Below are positions 54,285-63,889 of a stretch of 64,000 nt of DNA, piece after piece. The DNA lies in the NCBI GenBank assembly GCA_943789135.1, contig CALSSY010000006.1, forward strand, positions 1 through 64,000. Direction: 5' to 3'. Within the stretch, counting starts at the first letter, position 1. Every line of letters starts with the position of its first letter. The position numbers and the translations under genes were made by a program. The DNA comes from an uncultured Bacteroidia bacterium (GTDB lineage: Bacteria; Bacteroidota; Bacteroidia; NS11-12g; UBA955). The notes under the pieces were generated by a model. That model ran no database searches, was not told the DNA's origin, and saw only the letters and a list, made by a program, of their open reading frames with translations.

Positions 54285-56408
54285 ATGATAAAAAAACTAA
54301 GTCTCGTATTGATCTTAATCAACTTTTGGAATGCCACATACGCTCAATCTAATGATGTTGCTTTGAATTTTGACGGCATCGATGACTATGTAAGCACCAA
54401 ATATAACGGGATCTTGGATTCAGGATCGAGAAGTATGGAAGCTTGGATCCGCACTACAGGCAACTATGATCCTAACAACGGCGGCAAGCAAGGCGTAATA
54501 GCCAATTACGGCACCATGAGTAATACCAATCGCTTTACATTTTGCGTGTTGTTCAATAATGCCATTCGCATAGAAGTTGGAGGTAACGGACTTTCTGGAA
54601 CCATTGCGGTTAACGATGGCGATTGGCACCATGTAGCCGTAACCTACGACCCAAAAGATTCCTTGGATTACAGGCTTTACGTGGATGGAACTTTGGACAT
54701 TGCGGGAAATCTAAAAATTGCCACAAATACAATAACCACAACCCCTCTGCAATTTGGTATGCGAATAGATAATATCAATCTATTCGAAGGCGATATTGAT
54801 GAATTTAGGATGTACAACTATGCCCTTACACCAAAAGAGATCAATAATAATATGGATCGTGAATTGTGCGATCTACCCAAAGGAATTTTGGCTTATTATA
54901 AGTTCAATGAAGGCAAAGCCAATACATTTAACTACTCCAAAAAGACGGCCACAGATTATTCAGGTAATAATTACCACGGGACATTAAACTACTTCACCCT
55001 GTCGGGAACTGCCTCAAATTGGATTACAGGATCCGGCATCAAAGGCGGTCCAAGTGAAACACGAATTCAAATGTTCGATTGCGACACTGTTATTTCTCCC
55101 ACCAAGAAATACAAGTGGACTCGAGATGGCCTTTTTAGAGATACGTTTGAAAGTTATTATGGCTGTGATTCTGTAATTTTAGTAAGCGTCGACATTGGCA
55201 ACGATAGTATTTCAATACCCCAATTTGCGTGTGGAAGTTTCACGAGCCCTTTGGGCAAAACCGTTAGTACTGATACCATCATTACCGAATATTATACATC
55301 CATAAAGGGTTGTGATTCTATCGTTTCCTATGAAGTATACATTCTACCCGTTTTCGACACCATAATTCCCGTTCTTGCATGTGAAAAATTCCAAACGCCA
55401 TTGGGGCATTTGGTTACCAAAGATTCAATTGTAAGTGACTCTTTCACATCCCTTAATGGCTGTGACTCTGTCGTTAACTATTATGTTACCATTAACCGAA
55501 ATCAATATCGAAGCGATACCCTAATGGGTTGTGATTCGGTTACTTTATTAGGGAAAACCTATTTCAAATCGCAACTAATTCAAAATACTTATAAAACGTA
55601 TTCGGGATGTGATTCCTTTCAAACTACTTGGATTCGGGTTAATTTTAGCCAAGAAATCCCAATGAATATCACTACCTGTGATTCCTTTGTATCCGATGCG
55701 GGTATTGTTTATCGTGAAACGGGGCAATACACCGAGAGCTATTCCAATGTAAGGGGATGCGACTCTACGAGAGTATACAATCTGAAAATTGGAGAATCAA
55801 AAATAATAAGAGATACTGTTTACTCTTGCGAAAGATATTGGTTAAGAGATTCAAGTTACACCAAATCTACAATCGTTGAATGGATCGGAAAAACCTACAC
55901 AAAATGCGATTCTTTCCATATTACCTATTTAGACATAACAGCAATTAATAAGGACGTTACGGTAAACGATTCTGTGCTATTTTTAAATGAAACCCTTTGG
56001 GATAGTATTACATGGTACGATTGTAAAACATCTGAGCAAGTTGGGGAGAAAAACAAAGCCAGCTTATTGATACCCTACACCGGTATTTTTAAAGCGAAAA
56101 TATTCAGAAATTCCTGCGAATCGGTAACCGATTGCTACAGCAGCGAAAGAACCAATAAAACGTCTAAGTCAAATTTGAGTCCAATTGGTATTTTCCCAAA
56201 TCCTAGTAATGGAAATATCGAAATCAAGGGGCTTCAAAAGGGTGATTTTATTTCTATTCACGACTTAAATGGAAAATCGGTTTCTTTTATTCAAGATTCC
56301 AATCAACCCAATATGATTTATGACATTCAAGCAACGGGATTGGTTATTGTAAAAATATATTCTAAGGATTTACAATATAATCATTCAGAATTGCTAATTC
56401 TCGAGTAA
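54285..56408 (+). CDS. Secreted LamG-domain protein with Cys-rich GCDS repeats and T9SS domain
   Basis: The ATG at 54285 gives a normal signal peptide (MIKKLSLVLILINFWNATYAQ); the open frame starts 30 bases earlier. A LamG/concanavalin-A-like domain fills about 22-215 (LNFDGIDDYVSTKYNG, DGDWHHVAVTYDP, FEGDIDEFRMYNYALTPKEI). About six repeats of 45-50 residues follow (about 270-590), each ending near GCDSV or CDSF and containing a second Cys (ACGSF, ACEKF, TCDSF, SCERY). The C-terminus has IFPNPSNGNIEIKG and ends SELLILE, a T9SS sorting domain. It is a likely adhesin or matrix protein. Confidence 0.85.
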   Translation: MIKKLSLVLILINFWNATYAQSNDVALNFDGIDDYVSTKYNGILDSGSRSMEAWIRTTGNYDPNNGGKQGVIANYGTMSNTNRFTFCVLFNNAIRIEVGGNGLSGTIAVNDGDWHHVAVTYDPKDSLDYRLYVDGTLDIAGNLKIATNTITTTPLQFGMRIDNINLFEGDIDEFRMYNYALTPKEINNNMDRELCDLPKGILAYYKFNEGKANTFNYSKKTATDYSGNNYHGTLNYFTLSGTASNWITGSGIKGGPSETRIQMFDCDTVISPTKKYKWTRDGLFRDTFESYYGCDSVILVSVDIGNDSISIPQFACGSFTSPLGKTVSTDTIITEYYTSIKGCDSIVSYEVYILPVFDTIIPVLACEKFQTPLGHLVTKDSIVSDSFTSLNGCDSVVNYYVTINRNQYRSDTLMGCDSVTLLGKTYFKSQLIQNTYKTYSGCDSFQTTWIRVNFSQEIPMNITTCDSFVSDAGIVYRETGQYTESYSNVRGCDSTRVYNLKIGESKIIRDTVYSCERYWLRDSSYTKSTIVEWIGKTYTKCDSFHITYLDITAINKDVTVNDSVLFLNETLWDSITWYDCKTSEQVGEKNKASLLIPYTGIFKAKIFRNSCESVTDCYSSERTNKTSKSNLSPIGIFPNPSNGNIEIKGLQKGDFISIHDLNGKSVSFIQDSNQPNMIYDIQATGLVIVKIYSKDLQYNHSELLILE

Positions 56409-56427
56409 TCATGATTTACTTTGAAAT

Positions 56428-59331
56428 ATGAAAACAGGTGTTCTTAAAACCGACAAGATCTTACATCTTGTTCTTACCTTAACTTTTTTTGCTTGCTTTT
56501 CTTTGTATGGTCAATTAAAAACTCCCGTTTTATTCCAACCTTTAGATAAATCTACCGGCACCCCCACTGGGATGCAATTGGTAGTCAAGTCAGAAAGTGT
56601 AAAATTATATGCCTTTGAATACTCCGAAGATGCATCCATGAAAAATGCCATAAGAGTTGAAGTTACGCGCGGCACGTATTACACTCGTTATTGGTTGAAT
56701 AAACTCAAATTTAACACCCAATATTATTGGCGCGCCAAATCTATTTCTGCTACCGATTCATCTAATTGGTCTGCGGTATGGTCCTTCAAAACAGGAGAAA
56801 AGTTAAAACGGTATGCGCCGAGTCAAAATCCCGCAAAAACGTCATCTTCATTTTTATATTTATCGTGTTACCGAGCTGCAGGTTTTGATAGTTTTGAGTT
56901 TCAGTTCGATACCGTTAAAAGTTTCAATTCTAAGCATTTAAGAACGGTTACACTTCCAGATACATTCGATTGGTTTTACATTGAAACCATTCAAGATAAT
57001 TTCCTTTTTGGGAAAACATATTTCTGGCGTGTAAGGGGTTTCCCGGAAGCCACCACCACATGGACCGATACCGGATCGTTCCAAATTATGGATTCCATTA
57101 CAACCAAATATCCTTCTACGGCCTTTTTGCAAAATGTTAAAATCAATTTTGAATTTACCTCGGTCTATTTCAAACAACCCTTTCAAGTTCAAATTGACAC
57201 CATCCCAACATTCAATTCTCCCTTATTAATAGATACCATAGCTTCTGAAGGAACCAAACAATTCGAAACCGACGCCTTCGAGATTCGGAACCTCAACTAT
57301 GAAACCTATTATTATTACCGAGTTAGAGCCATTAGTGAGGCCGATTCTTCAAAATGGACTTATAGTGCTTTTAAAACAAAAGGTTTTGGAACCGATATAT
57401 TGGCTGCCGAGAATTATTCAGATCCAATTGTTCCCATTAAAATTCGGAATTCAATAGATGGATCCACCGGTTATCAGATAGAGGTAGATTCCAGTATTTC
57501 CTTCAACAGTCAAGAGAAACAGACTTTCTTCTCACCTGCGGGTTTAGATACCGCGGTGAACTTGTTTTTTGGCAAAACCTATTACACGCGCGGCCGTCCC
57601 TATCATGAAAAAGACTCGGGAGAATGGACGCGCACACGACCCATCAATATCATCATTTTCCCTAGTTCTTATTTCCCATTTACCACCTCAACCGTTCATA
57701 TAACCGATAGTTTTCAGTTTGCAACCAGAACCGGTGTTGACGGTTTCCAAATTCAAGCTACGCAAGCGAATCATTACGACACCACCCTTTTCCTTGATAC
57801 CATTATCTCCGAATTCAAGCCGAGTTCAACCCATAATATTAAAGGACATCGATTTAAATTCGCTACCCGATATGAATGGAGAATACGAGGTTGGCATGAT
57901 AGGGACACCTCCATATGGAGCAACTCAAAACCCTTCACAACCGTTAAATCACCCGTGCAATTGAGACCTTTTAATTCTAACTTCCTTGGTACACCAGCAA
58001 GAACTGAGTTCAAATGGGAACCCTTGAAAGGAGGTGTGCGTTATCAACTTTGGTTGGATACCAATACCAATTTCAATTCTCCTATTTTTCTGGATACCAT
58101 AACCGATTCTCTTTCTTTAGTGGTTTCCCAATTGCTGTTCAAACCACTTTATTATTGGAAAATAAGGGCCTTAACCGATGACGATACCAGTCAATGGAGC
58201 GAGGTTTGGACATTTAAAGTGCTAACGGCTCGATTGAATCTACCAAGAAATAACGCCAAAAACATTTCCTTATATAGCCTCGATTGGAATAGTGTAGAAG
58301 GTACCACAGGGTATATATTAGAGGTTGATACGAGCGCCAATTTCTCGAATCCATTCCACGCACAAGAATTAAAAGAACTTTCCTTCTTTCACTACTTCGA
58401 AACCTACCCGAAATTTGTTGATTTTAATACCAAGATTTATTGGAGGGTTAAACTCTTTCACGAAAAAGACACCACTGCGTGGAGTGATGTTTGGAACTTT
58501 ACCACACGCCCTAGATATGCTCCCACATTAAGCAGTCCGATTGATTCTGCTAGCGAAGTCAGTATTTTCAATCAGTTAAAGTGGCTCGCCTATTCTGGAG
58601 CCTCTAGTTATACCGTACAATATAGTTTGAACCCTGAATTCACAGGTGCCGTACAAAATATCGTAAGCGGAACTTTATTAAACGTTACTTTAAAGCCATC
58701 AACACGCTATTACTGGCGCGTAAGAGGTAGAAATTCTGATGGTAACGAATTCTATGATTTCAGCGAAACTTGGACCTTTACTACAGATGAAGGCATACCG
58801 CCACCCAAATTGCTGACGCCGGGAAATAATTCAAGCAACCAAGAATTAAATGTTAGTTTTAGTTGGGAAAAATTCACTCCCTCCACCATCTATCGCGTGG
58901 AGATTTCAGAAGATCCCAACTTCAGTTCATTCGTTACTAAAAATTCTACCACAGGGAATACTAAGTTTACCCACCTCAAAGGACAAACCACCTATTATTG
59001 GCGTGTAAAAACCTTCAATGGAACTGTGGAAAGTCCTTGGAGTGAAATATGGAATTTCACCACCACTTTCATAAACAGTACCAATTTTCACACTGCAAAT
59101 TGGGTAAGGCTTCAACCGAATCCAACGAGCGGATTATTTAAAATAATTACCGATCATCCAAATACCCATATTCATCAAATAAAGGATGCACAGGGACGTA
59201 TTGTTCAACAATTCAATTTGGGAACACCCCTACCGGAATTCATTAATTTAAGTGCATTGCCTGCTGGTTTGTATTTCATCGAAATCAGCTGTAACAACTT
59301 CAGTTCTACCCTAAAATTGATTAAAGAATAG
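56428..59331 (+). CDS. Large secreted T9SS protein built from tandem fibronectin-like modules
   Basis: A 967-residue protein with a signal peptide ending CFSLYGQ. It consists of about eight or nine tandem modules of 90-100 residues. Each ends in a pattern such as YYWRxRA-x-DTSxWSxxWxFxT (YYWRAKSISATDSSNWSAVW, YYWKIRALTDDDTSQWSEVW, YYWRVKTFNGTVESPWSEIW). These resemble fibronectin type III folds in secreted Bacteroidota proteins. The T9SS domain has RLQPNPTSGLFKI and ends SSTLKLIKE. It is 19 bases after the LamG gene in the same orientation. Confidence 0.83.
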   Translation: MKTGVLKTDKILHLVLTLTFFACFSLYGQLKTPVLFQPLDKSTGTPTGMQLVVKSESVKLYAFEYSEDASMKNAIRVEVTRGTYYTRYWLNKLKFNTQYYWRAKSISATDSSNWSAVWSFKTGEKLKRYAPSQNPAKTSSSFLYLSCYRAAGFDSFEFQFDTVKSFNSKHLRTVTLPDTFDWFYIETIQDNFLFGKTYFWRVRGFPEATTTWTDTGSFQIMDSITTKYPSTAFLQNVKINFEFTSVYFKQPFQVQIDTIPTFNSPLLIDTIASEGTKQFETDAFEIRNLNYETYYYYRVRAISEADSSKWTYSAFKTKGFGTDILAAENYSDPIVPIKIRNSIDGSTGYQIEVDSSISFNSQEKQTFFSPAGLDTAVNLFFGKTYYTRGRPYHEKDSGEWTRTRPINIIIFPSSYFPFTTSTVHITDSFQFATRTGVDGFQIQATQANHYDTTLFLDTIISEFKPSSTHNIKGHRFKFATRYEWRIRGWHDRDTSIWSNSKPFTTVKSPVQLRPFNSNFLGTPARTEFKWEPLKGGVRYQLWLDTNTNFNSPIFLDTITDSLSLVVSQLLFKPLYYWKIRALTDDDTSQWSEVWTFKVLTARLNLPRNNAKNISLYSLDWNSVEGTTGYILEVDTSANFSNPFHAQELKELSFFHYFETYPKFVDFNTKIYWRVKLFHEKDTTAWSDVWNFTTRPRYAPTLSSPIDSASEVSIFNQLKWLAYSGASSYTVQYSLNPEFTGAVQNIVSGTLLNVTLKPSTRYYWRVRGRNSDGNEFYDFSETWTFTTDEGIPPPKLLTPGNNSSNQELNVSFSWEKFTPSTIYRVEISEDPNFSSFVTKNSTTGNTKFTHLKGQTTYYWRVKTFNGTVESPWSEIWNFTTTFINSTNFHTANWVRLQPNPTSGLFKIITDHPNTHIHQIKDAQGRIVQQFNLGTPLPEFINLSALPAGLYFIEISCNNFSSTLKLIKE

Positions 59332-59409
59332 TTTTGATCGGTTCTGGAGGATTTTCTCAATGCGACTAACATTAACTTTACTCACACAATTACTATTCTA
59401 AAACACGCC

Positions 59410-59417
59410 TATCTTTG
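59410..59417 (+). promoter_or_regulatory. -7 promoter element of the beta-helix/PKD giant protein
   Basis: TATCTTTG matches the consensus exactly and lies 8 nt before the ATG at 59426, so this gene is probably transcribed on its own rather than from its upstream neighbours. Confidence 0.6.
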
Positions 59418-59425
59418 ACTCAAGC

Positions 59426-62400
59426 ATGAAAAATTCAATTAAGTCCTTCCTTATAATTCTCTTCGCATTACCATTGTTTGTTAATGCGCAATTAAGCGGC
59501 ACTTATACGCTTGGTGGTAGCGGAATAAAGAACTTCTCAACTTGGCAGGAACTGGCAGACTCTATAAGTTTGAAAGGTGTTAGTGGCAAAGTTACAATCT
59601 TAGTAAAATCAAACTTATCCATTAGTAACACCCTTACATTAAAACAACCCAAATCCAATACCATTTCGTCCACCAATACTTTGACTATTGACGGAAACGG
59701 ATTTTCTATTTCAGGAAATTTAAAAAGAGAATTGGTCCTTTTAGATGGTATCGACTACGTTAATTTTAAACATCTCAACTTCCAAAATACATCCACAAAT
59801 GGAAATTCTATTGGTTTAAGATTTACCAATCAAGCCGATTATAACACCATCGATAGTTGTTCCATTCTTTTAGGGAAAATAACACACGATGCCACCGATA
59901 CAGGAGCTTACATCGCATTTTCTAAAAACGATTCCTTAGTAATGGCTAACTCCAGTACCAATAATGGAATCGGAAATATTATATCCTACTGTACCATGAA
60001 AACAAGTGGAGGTGTTGGTCCCAGATATGCTGTAATCAATCAGCAATCTTCAAAGACGTACTTAAAAACCGAGACCCAAAATCAATTCATCCATAATAAA
60101 ATCCAAAACTTTTATAATGGAGTGTTCTACATGAGATATGTGAGAGGTGAAATCGTATCGGGAAATAGCATCGATCGTTCGGATGCAAGTTCAAATGACA
60201 ATCCGGATAGTACGCTTGTGATTTTCCACCTACAAGATATGAAGTCTGCAGGTGTGCATAATGAAATATCCAATAATACGATATCAAACTTACCGTATTA
60301 CAGCACATCCCTATCAACGGCTAATACATCGGCTTACAACTTTATTGGATTCAAACTGGATAATGCAGGCGGCAACGACACGACTTTCCTAAAAATCAAC
60401 AATAACCATTTCAACAATATTTATCTCGCTAATTCATTTACAGGGATTATAAGCGATGGAGATTCATGCCTACAATTTGACGAAAACACATTCAACCGAG
60501 TATTTACCGAAGGGGGAAATTCTTTTGGTGTATCCTTCACAAAAAATCACAACTTCCAATTAAAAAAGAATCAATTTAGAAATTCAGAGTTTTCCATTTC
60601 CGGGAAGGGCTATACGCAAATCTTTTATCTCTACAGCAATTCCAATAGCACCAATTTTGCAAATACCTTAGATTTTAACATCGTGGATTCCGTGTCTGCA
60701 TATTACTTGGATGCCTTCTATATATATGGAACCAGCGATTATAATTTAACCGGTAACACAATAACGAATAACTCAATTAATTCAAGCGATTGGACTTCCT
60801 TTAAGGCCATTTATTGCCTTCAAACAGGGCAGACAAATGTGGTTAGCAATTTAATAGCGAACAACAATAACAAAGGCCAATCGCTTTTGGTTTACTCCGA
60901 AAATTACAGTGCCTTAAACGAATATAACTTCTATTACAATACCGTGGTCCACAACGACTCCTTTTCAAGTTGGACTGGAGAAAATTATATCTCATTCTTT
61001 TATAATTACGGCGATGTAAACTACGTCGGCAATATTGTAGAAGCAAAGGGCAAAGCGGGTGTGTACATGAATTTCATTAACAACACAGGTTTAATTGCCG
61101 ATAATAATATTTATAGCGGAGGTAAATTTTCAAGCGAGTATTGGCATGCCGACGGAAACGATTATTATAATTTCAACGATTGGGTTGCAGATGCAAAGGT
61201 GGGTCCAAGCAATTATAAAGTATCTCCTAAATTCATCAATCCTGGCAAATCAGACTTCAGATCGGGTGCTTCAAAAAACCAAAATTCAACTAAGGAAACA
61301 TCTCTAAGTAGTTTGGATCTTTATGGAAACAAACGCCAAGGTAATTATCACGATATTGGAGCTATTGAATCTGTTTTCGACCTTGGATTGAACGTTCAAA
61401 AGATTAACAAATATGATACACTTTGTTCGGGAACTATAGTCAATCCTACAATTTGGCTAAAAAACAACTTCATCGATACCATAACCGAAGTTCGTCTCGG
61501 TTACAAGGTAAATGGTATCTCGCACGAAGAAAATTTCAAGCTGGTATTAAAACCCAAAGATTCCATCGATTTGAATTTTGTTAAGAAAATCAGAGTGGAT
61601 AATACTGGACTACAAAATTGCAGTATTTATATTGCCACTGTTGATGATACGCAAGAGAAAGATACGTTCCATTTTAATATCTACGTAAAACCGGCACCAG
61701 GCGGATCGCAGTTAAATGCAGTTATACCGAATACAGGGAACTCTCCTATCTTCAGCACGAGTTCCAATAAAGATATATGCATCAGAAACCTTTTATTGCA
61801 ATACGAAGTTTCTGAACCCAGAGGTTTTAGCAATTCCGATTACGGAAAGACATGGACTGCCGATGCAATGGCAACAACAGCAGGTGGAAGAACCGTTTCA
61901 GGCGCGAGTGTGACCCCTCCGGGAACTTCAAAAGACCTGTTATGGAACTTCAATAGCAACGATACCGCAATAGATGATAGCACCTTGATCTGGAAATTGA
62001 AAATTACAGATCTTCAAAACGGATGCGACACCATTATTGAACGTTTCATCTATATCAGTCCAAGCCCTGAATTGGCGTTCACTCTCAATCAGACCATTTG
62101 CAGTAAAGACAGTTTAAAATTCATCAATAAAAGCGAAGTAAAATCAACCAATGTTTTCTTAGAATATAAATGGGACTTCGGCACGGGAAACCCTTCAGAT
62201 ACATCGATCCTAAATGAACCTATTTTTATTTATGGTACAGATGGCACTTACAAGGTTACTTTGAATGTCAATAGTTTACCACACGGTTTTAAGTTTGAAA
62301 CAAGTAAATCTATATCGGTAATCGCCACACCCACGGTGGACTTCAAAAGGACGAATGCTTGCGATGGTATACCGGTTCAGTTTGAAAATTTATCATCTCC

Positions 62401-63853
62401 AAAAACTTCTAAGATGACGTGGAATTTTGGATCGGGAGATACCGTAATTTCCAAGTTGATATTTACCAATAAGTTTACGAACTACGGAACGTACAATGTG
62501 AGTTTGAGCGCGGAAAATAACGGTTGCTCTATAACAAAAACGTCCAAAATTACGGTTTACGAACAACCAAAGGCTCAATTTGAACTTACCTCAGGCACTT
62601 GTCAATTCCAACCCTACAGTTTTACCAATCAAACGAGTATGAAAACCAGTTTATTTGGAAACGTATGGGATTTTGATGAGACCGATGGAAAATCAACGAA
62701 TCGTTCGCCAAAATACAATTTTCAAACCTATGGTAACAAGACGGTGAAATTGATAGTGAATTCAGAGTTTGGATGTTCGGATTCTATCACAAAAACCATT
62801 AGCGTGCAAGAATCCCCAAAAATTGAAATTGCTATTTTGGATACGTGTTCTTTACGTGAGGGCAAAGTCATTGATCTTACCACATCATCCAACAACTTCT
62901 CAACAACGCGTTCTTGGAAAATAGATGGCCAAAATTCTGGAACCAAGGATACGCTTAAAATCAATTGGAAAAATGCCGGCACCTACGCCATCAGTTTATC
63001 GGTGCTTTTCGACAACGGATGTAATTCCACTTTAGACAGAACCATAAAGGTTCTTCGAGAAATCAAACCAGAATTTACCGTAAAAAATGCATGCTCAGGT
63101 GACAGCATTGAGTTTAAAAACAATACCACGTTTTTAGCAGGTGACAGCATCCGATTCTTTTGGGATTACGGAGATGGAAACACCTATGACGGTTTCCAAA
63201 AAAATAGAATTTACAACGTAAGTCAAACTACGGTTTATAATGTTCTTTTAAGAAGTATTATTCCGGGTGGCTGCGAAAGTGATGCGGTAGAAAAAGTAGA
63301 TATATGGGAAAATCCTAAAACCTGTGAATTTGTATCAACTCCGGCATATGAAAAGGGGTATTATGGCATCACCTTTGAGCCAGCTTCATCTCAAAGCAGT
63401 CCTGGAGGTCAATCTGGCGTATCTTACAATTGGAATTTAGACGGTATTGGAAACCAAGCCAGTTCAGGCGCTAATGCGGCTGTATTCTACGACTTACCAT
63501 CCGACGGAGATTATAATATGACCATGATTGCTACCACAGATGCGCATGGTTGTGTATGTTCTAGCACACAATCCTTTAAAATGGATCGATTGAGTACGGA
63601 ATTGAACGCTAATGCTGATATTAAAATATATCCCAATCCGACTATTAAGGGTAGTGAAATCCGTGTAGAATCCAATCAGACTTTCCTTGGTTATAAATGG
63701 TACAATTATAACGGGCAATTATTAACGGAAGGAAATGGTCATTTCTCTAACAATTTCAATATCCGCCTTCCAGAAAACGGACAAGGTTTATTAAGGTTGG
63801 TTTTAATAAATGAAAAGGGGAGTAGCGCTTATAGTGTTATGAGCTTAGAATAA
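59426..63853 (+). CDS. Giant secreted protein: right-handed beta-helix, PKD-like modules and T9SS domain
   Basis: A 1475-residue surface protein with a signal peptide ending LFVNAQ. Residues about 22-640 look like a right-handed parallel beta-helix (many short Asn-rich rungs such as SNNTISNLPYY and TGNTITNNSIN) ending in YHDIGAIES, a closing pattern common in such proteins. Residues about 655-770 resemble a CARDB-type Ig fold. About five PKD-like modules follow (about 885-1310), for example YKWDFGTGNPSD, MTWNFGSGDTV and FFWDYGDGNTYDG. The T9SS domain has IYPNPTIKGSEIRV and ends SAYSVMSLE. Polysaccharide or surface binding is likely; enzyme activity cannot be claimed. Confidence 0.85.
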   Translation: MKNSIKSFLIILFALPLFVNAQLSGTYTLGGSGIKNFSTWQELADSISLKGVSGKVTILVKSNLSISNTLTLKQPKSNTISSTNTLTIDGNGFSISGNLKRELVLLDGIDYVNFKHLNFQNTSTNGNSIGLRFTNQADYNTIDSCSILLGKITHDATDTGAYIAFSKNDSLVMANSSTNNGIGNIISYCTMKTSGGVGPRYAVINQQSSKTYLKTETQNQFIHNKIQNFYNGVFYMRYVRGEIVSGNSIDRSDASSNDNPDSTLVIFHLQDMKSAGVHNEISNNTISNLPYYSTSLSTANTSAYNFIGFKLDNAGGNDTTFLKINNNHFNNIYLANSFTGIISDGDSCLQFDENTFNRVFTEGGNSFGVSFTKNHNFQLKKNQFRNSEFSISGKGYTQIFYLYSNSNSTNFANTLDFNIVDSVSAYYLDAFYIYGTSDYNLTGNTITNNSINSSDWTSFKAIYCLQTGQTNVVSNLIANNNNKGQSLLVYSENYSALNEYNFYYNTVVHNDSFSSWTGENYISFFYNYGDVNYVGNIVEAKGKAGVYMNFINNTGLIADNNIYSGGKFSSEYWHADGNDYYNFNDWVADAKVGPSNYKVSPKFINPGKSDFRSGASKNQNSTKETSLSSLDLYGNKRQGNYHDIGAIESVFDLGLNVQKINKYDTLCSGTIVNPTIWLKNNFIDTITEVRLGYKVNGISHEENFKLVLKPKDSIDLNFVKKIRVDNTGLQNCSIYIATVDDTQEKDTFHFNIYVKPAPGGSQLNAVIPNTGNSPIFSTSSNKDICIRNLLLQYEVSEPRGFSNSDYGKTWTADAMATTAGGRTVSGASVTPPGTSKDLLWNFNSNDTAIDDSTLIWKLKITDLQNGCDTIIERFIYISPSPELAFTLNQTICSKDSLKFINKSEVKSTNVFLEYKWDFGTGNPSDTSILNEPIFIYGTDGTYKVTLNVNSLPHGFKFETSKSISVIATPTVDFKRTNACDGIPVQFENLSSPKTSKMTWNFGSGDTVISKLIFTNKFTNYGTYNVSLSAENNGCSITKTSKITVYEQPKAQFELTSGTCQFQPYSFTNQTSMKTSLFGNVWDFDETDGKSTNRSPKYNFQTYGNKTVKLIVNSEFGCSDSITKTISVQESPKIEIAILDTCSLREGKVIDLTTSSNNFSTTRSWKIDGQNSGTKDTLKINWKNAGTYAISLSVLFDNGCNSTLDRTIKVLREIKPEFTVKNACSGDSIEFKNNTTFLAGDSIRFFWDYGDGNTYDGFQKNRIYNVSQTTVYNVLLRSIIPGGCESDAVEKVDIWENPKTCEFVSTPAYEKGYYGITFEPASSQSSPGGQSGVSYNWNLDGIGNQASSGANAAVFYDLPSDGDYNMTMIATTDAHGCVCSSTQSFKMDRLSTELNANADIKIYPNPTIKGSEIRVESNQTFLGYKWYNYNGQLLTEGNGHFSNNFNIRLPENGQGLLRLVLINEKGSSAYSVMSLE

Positions 63854-63889
63854 TTGGAGTTAAATAAAGGAATTGAACTTCAATTTGAA

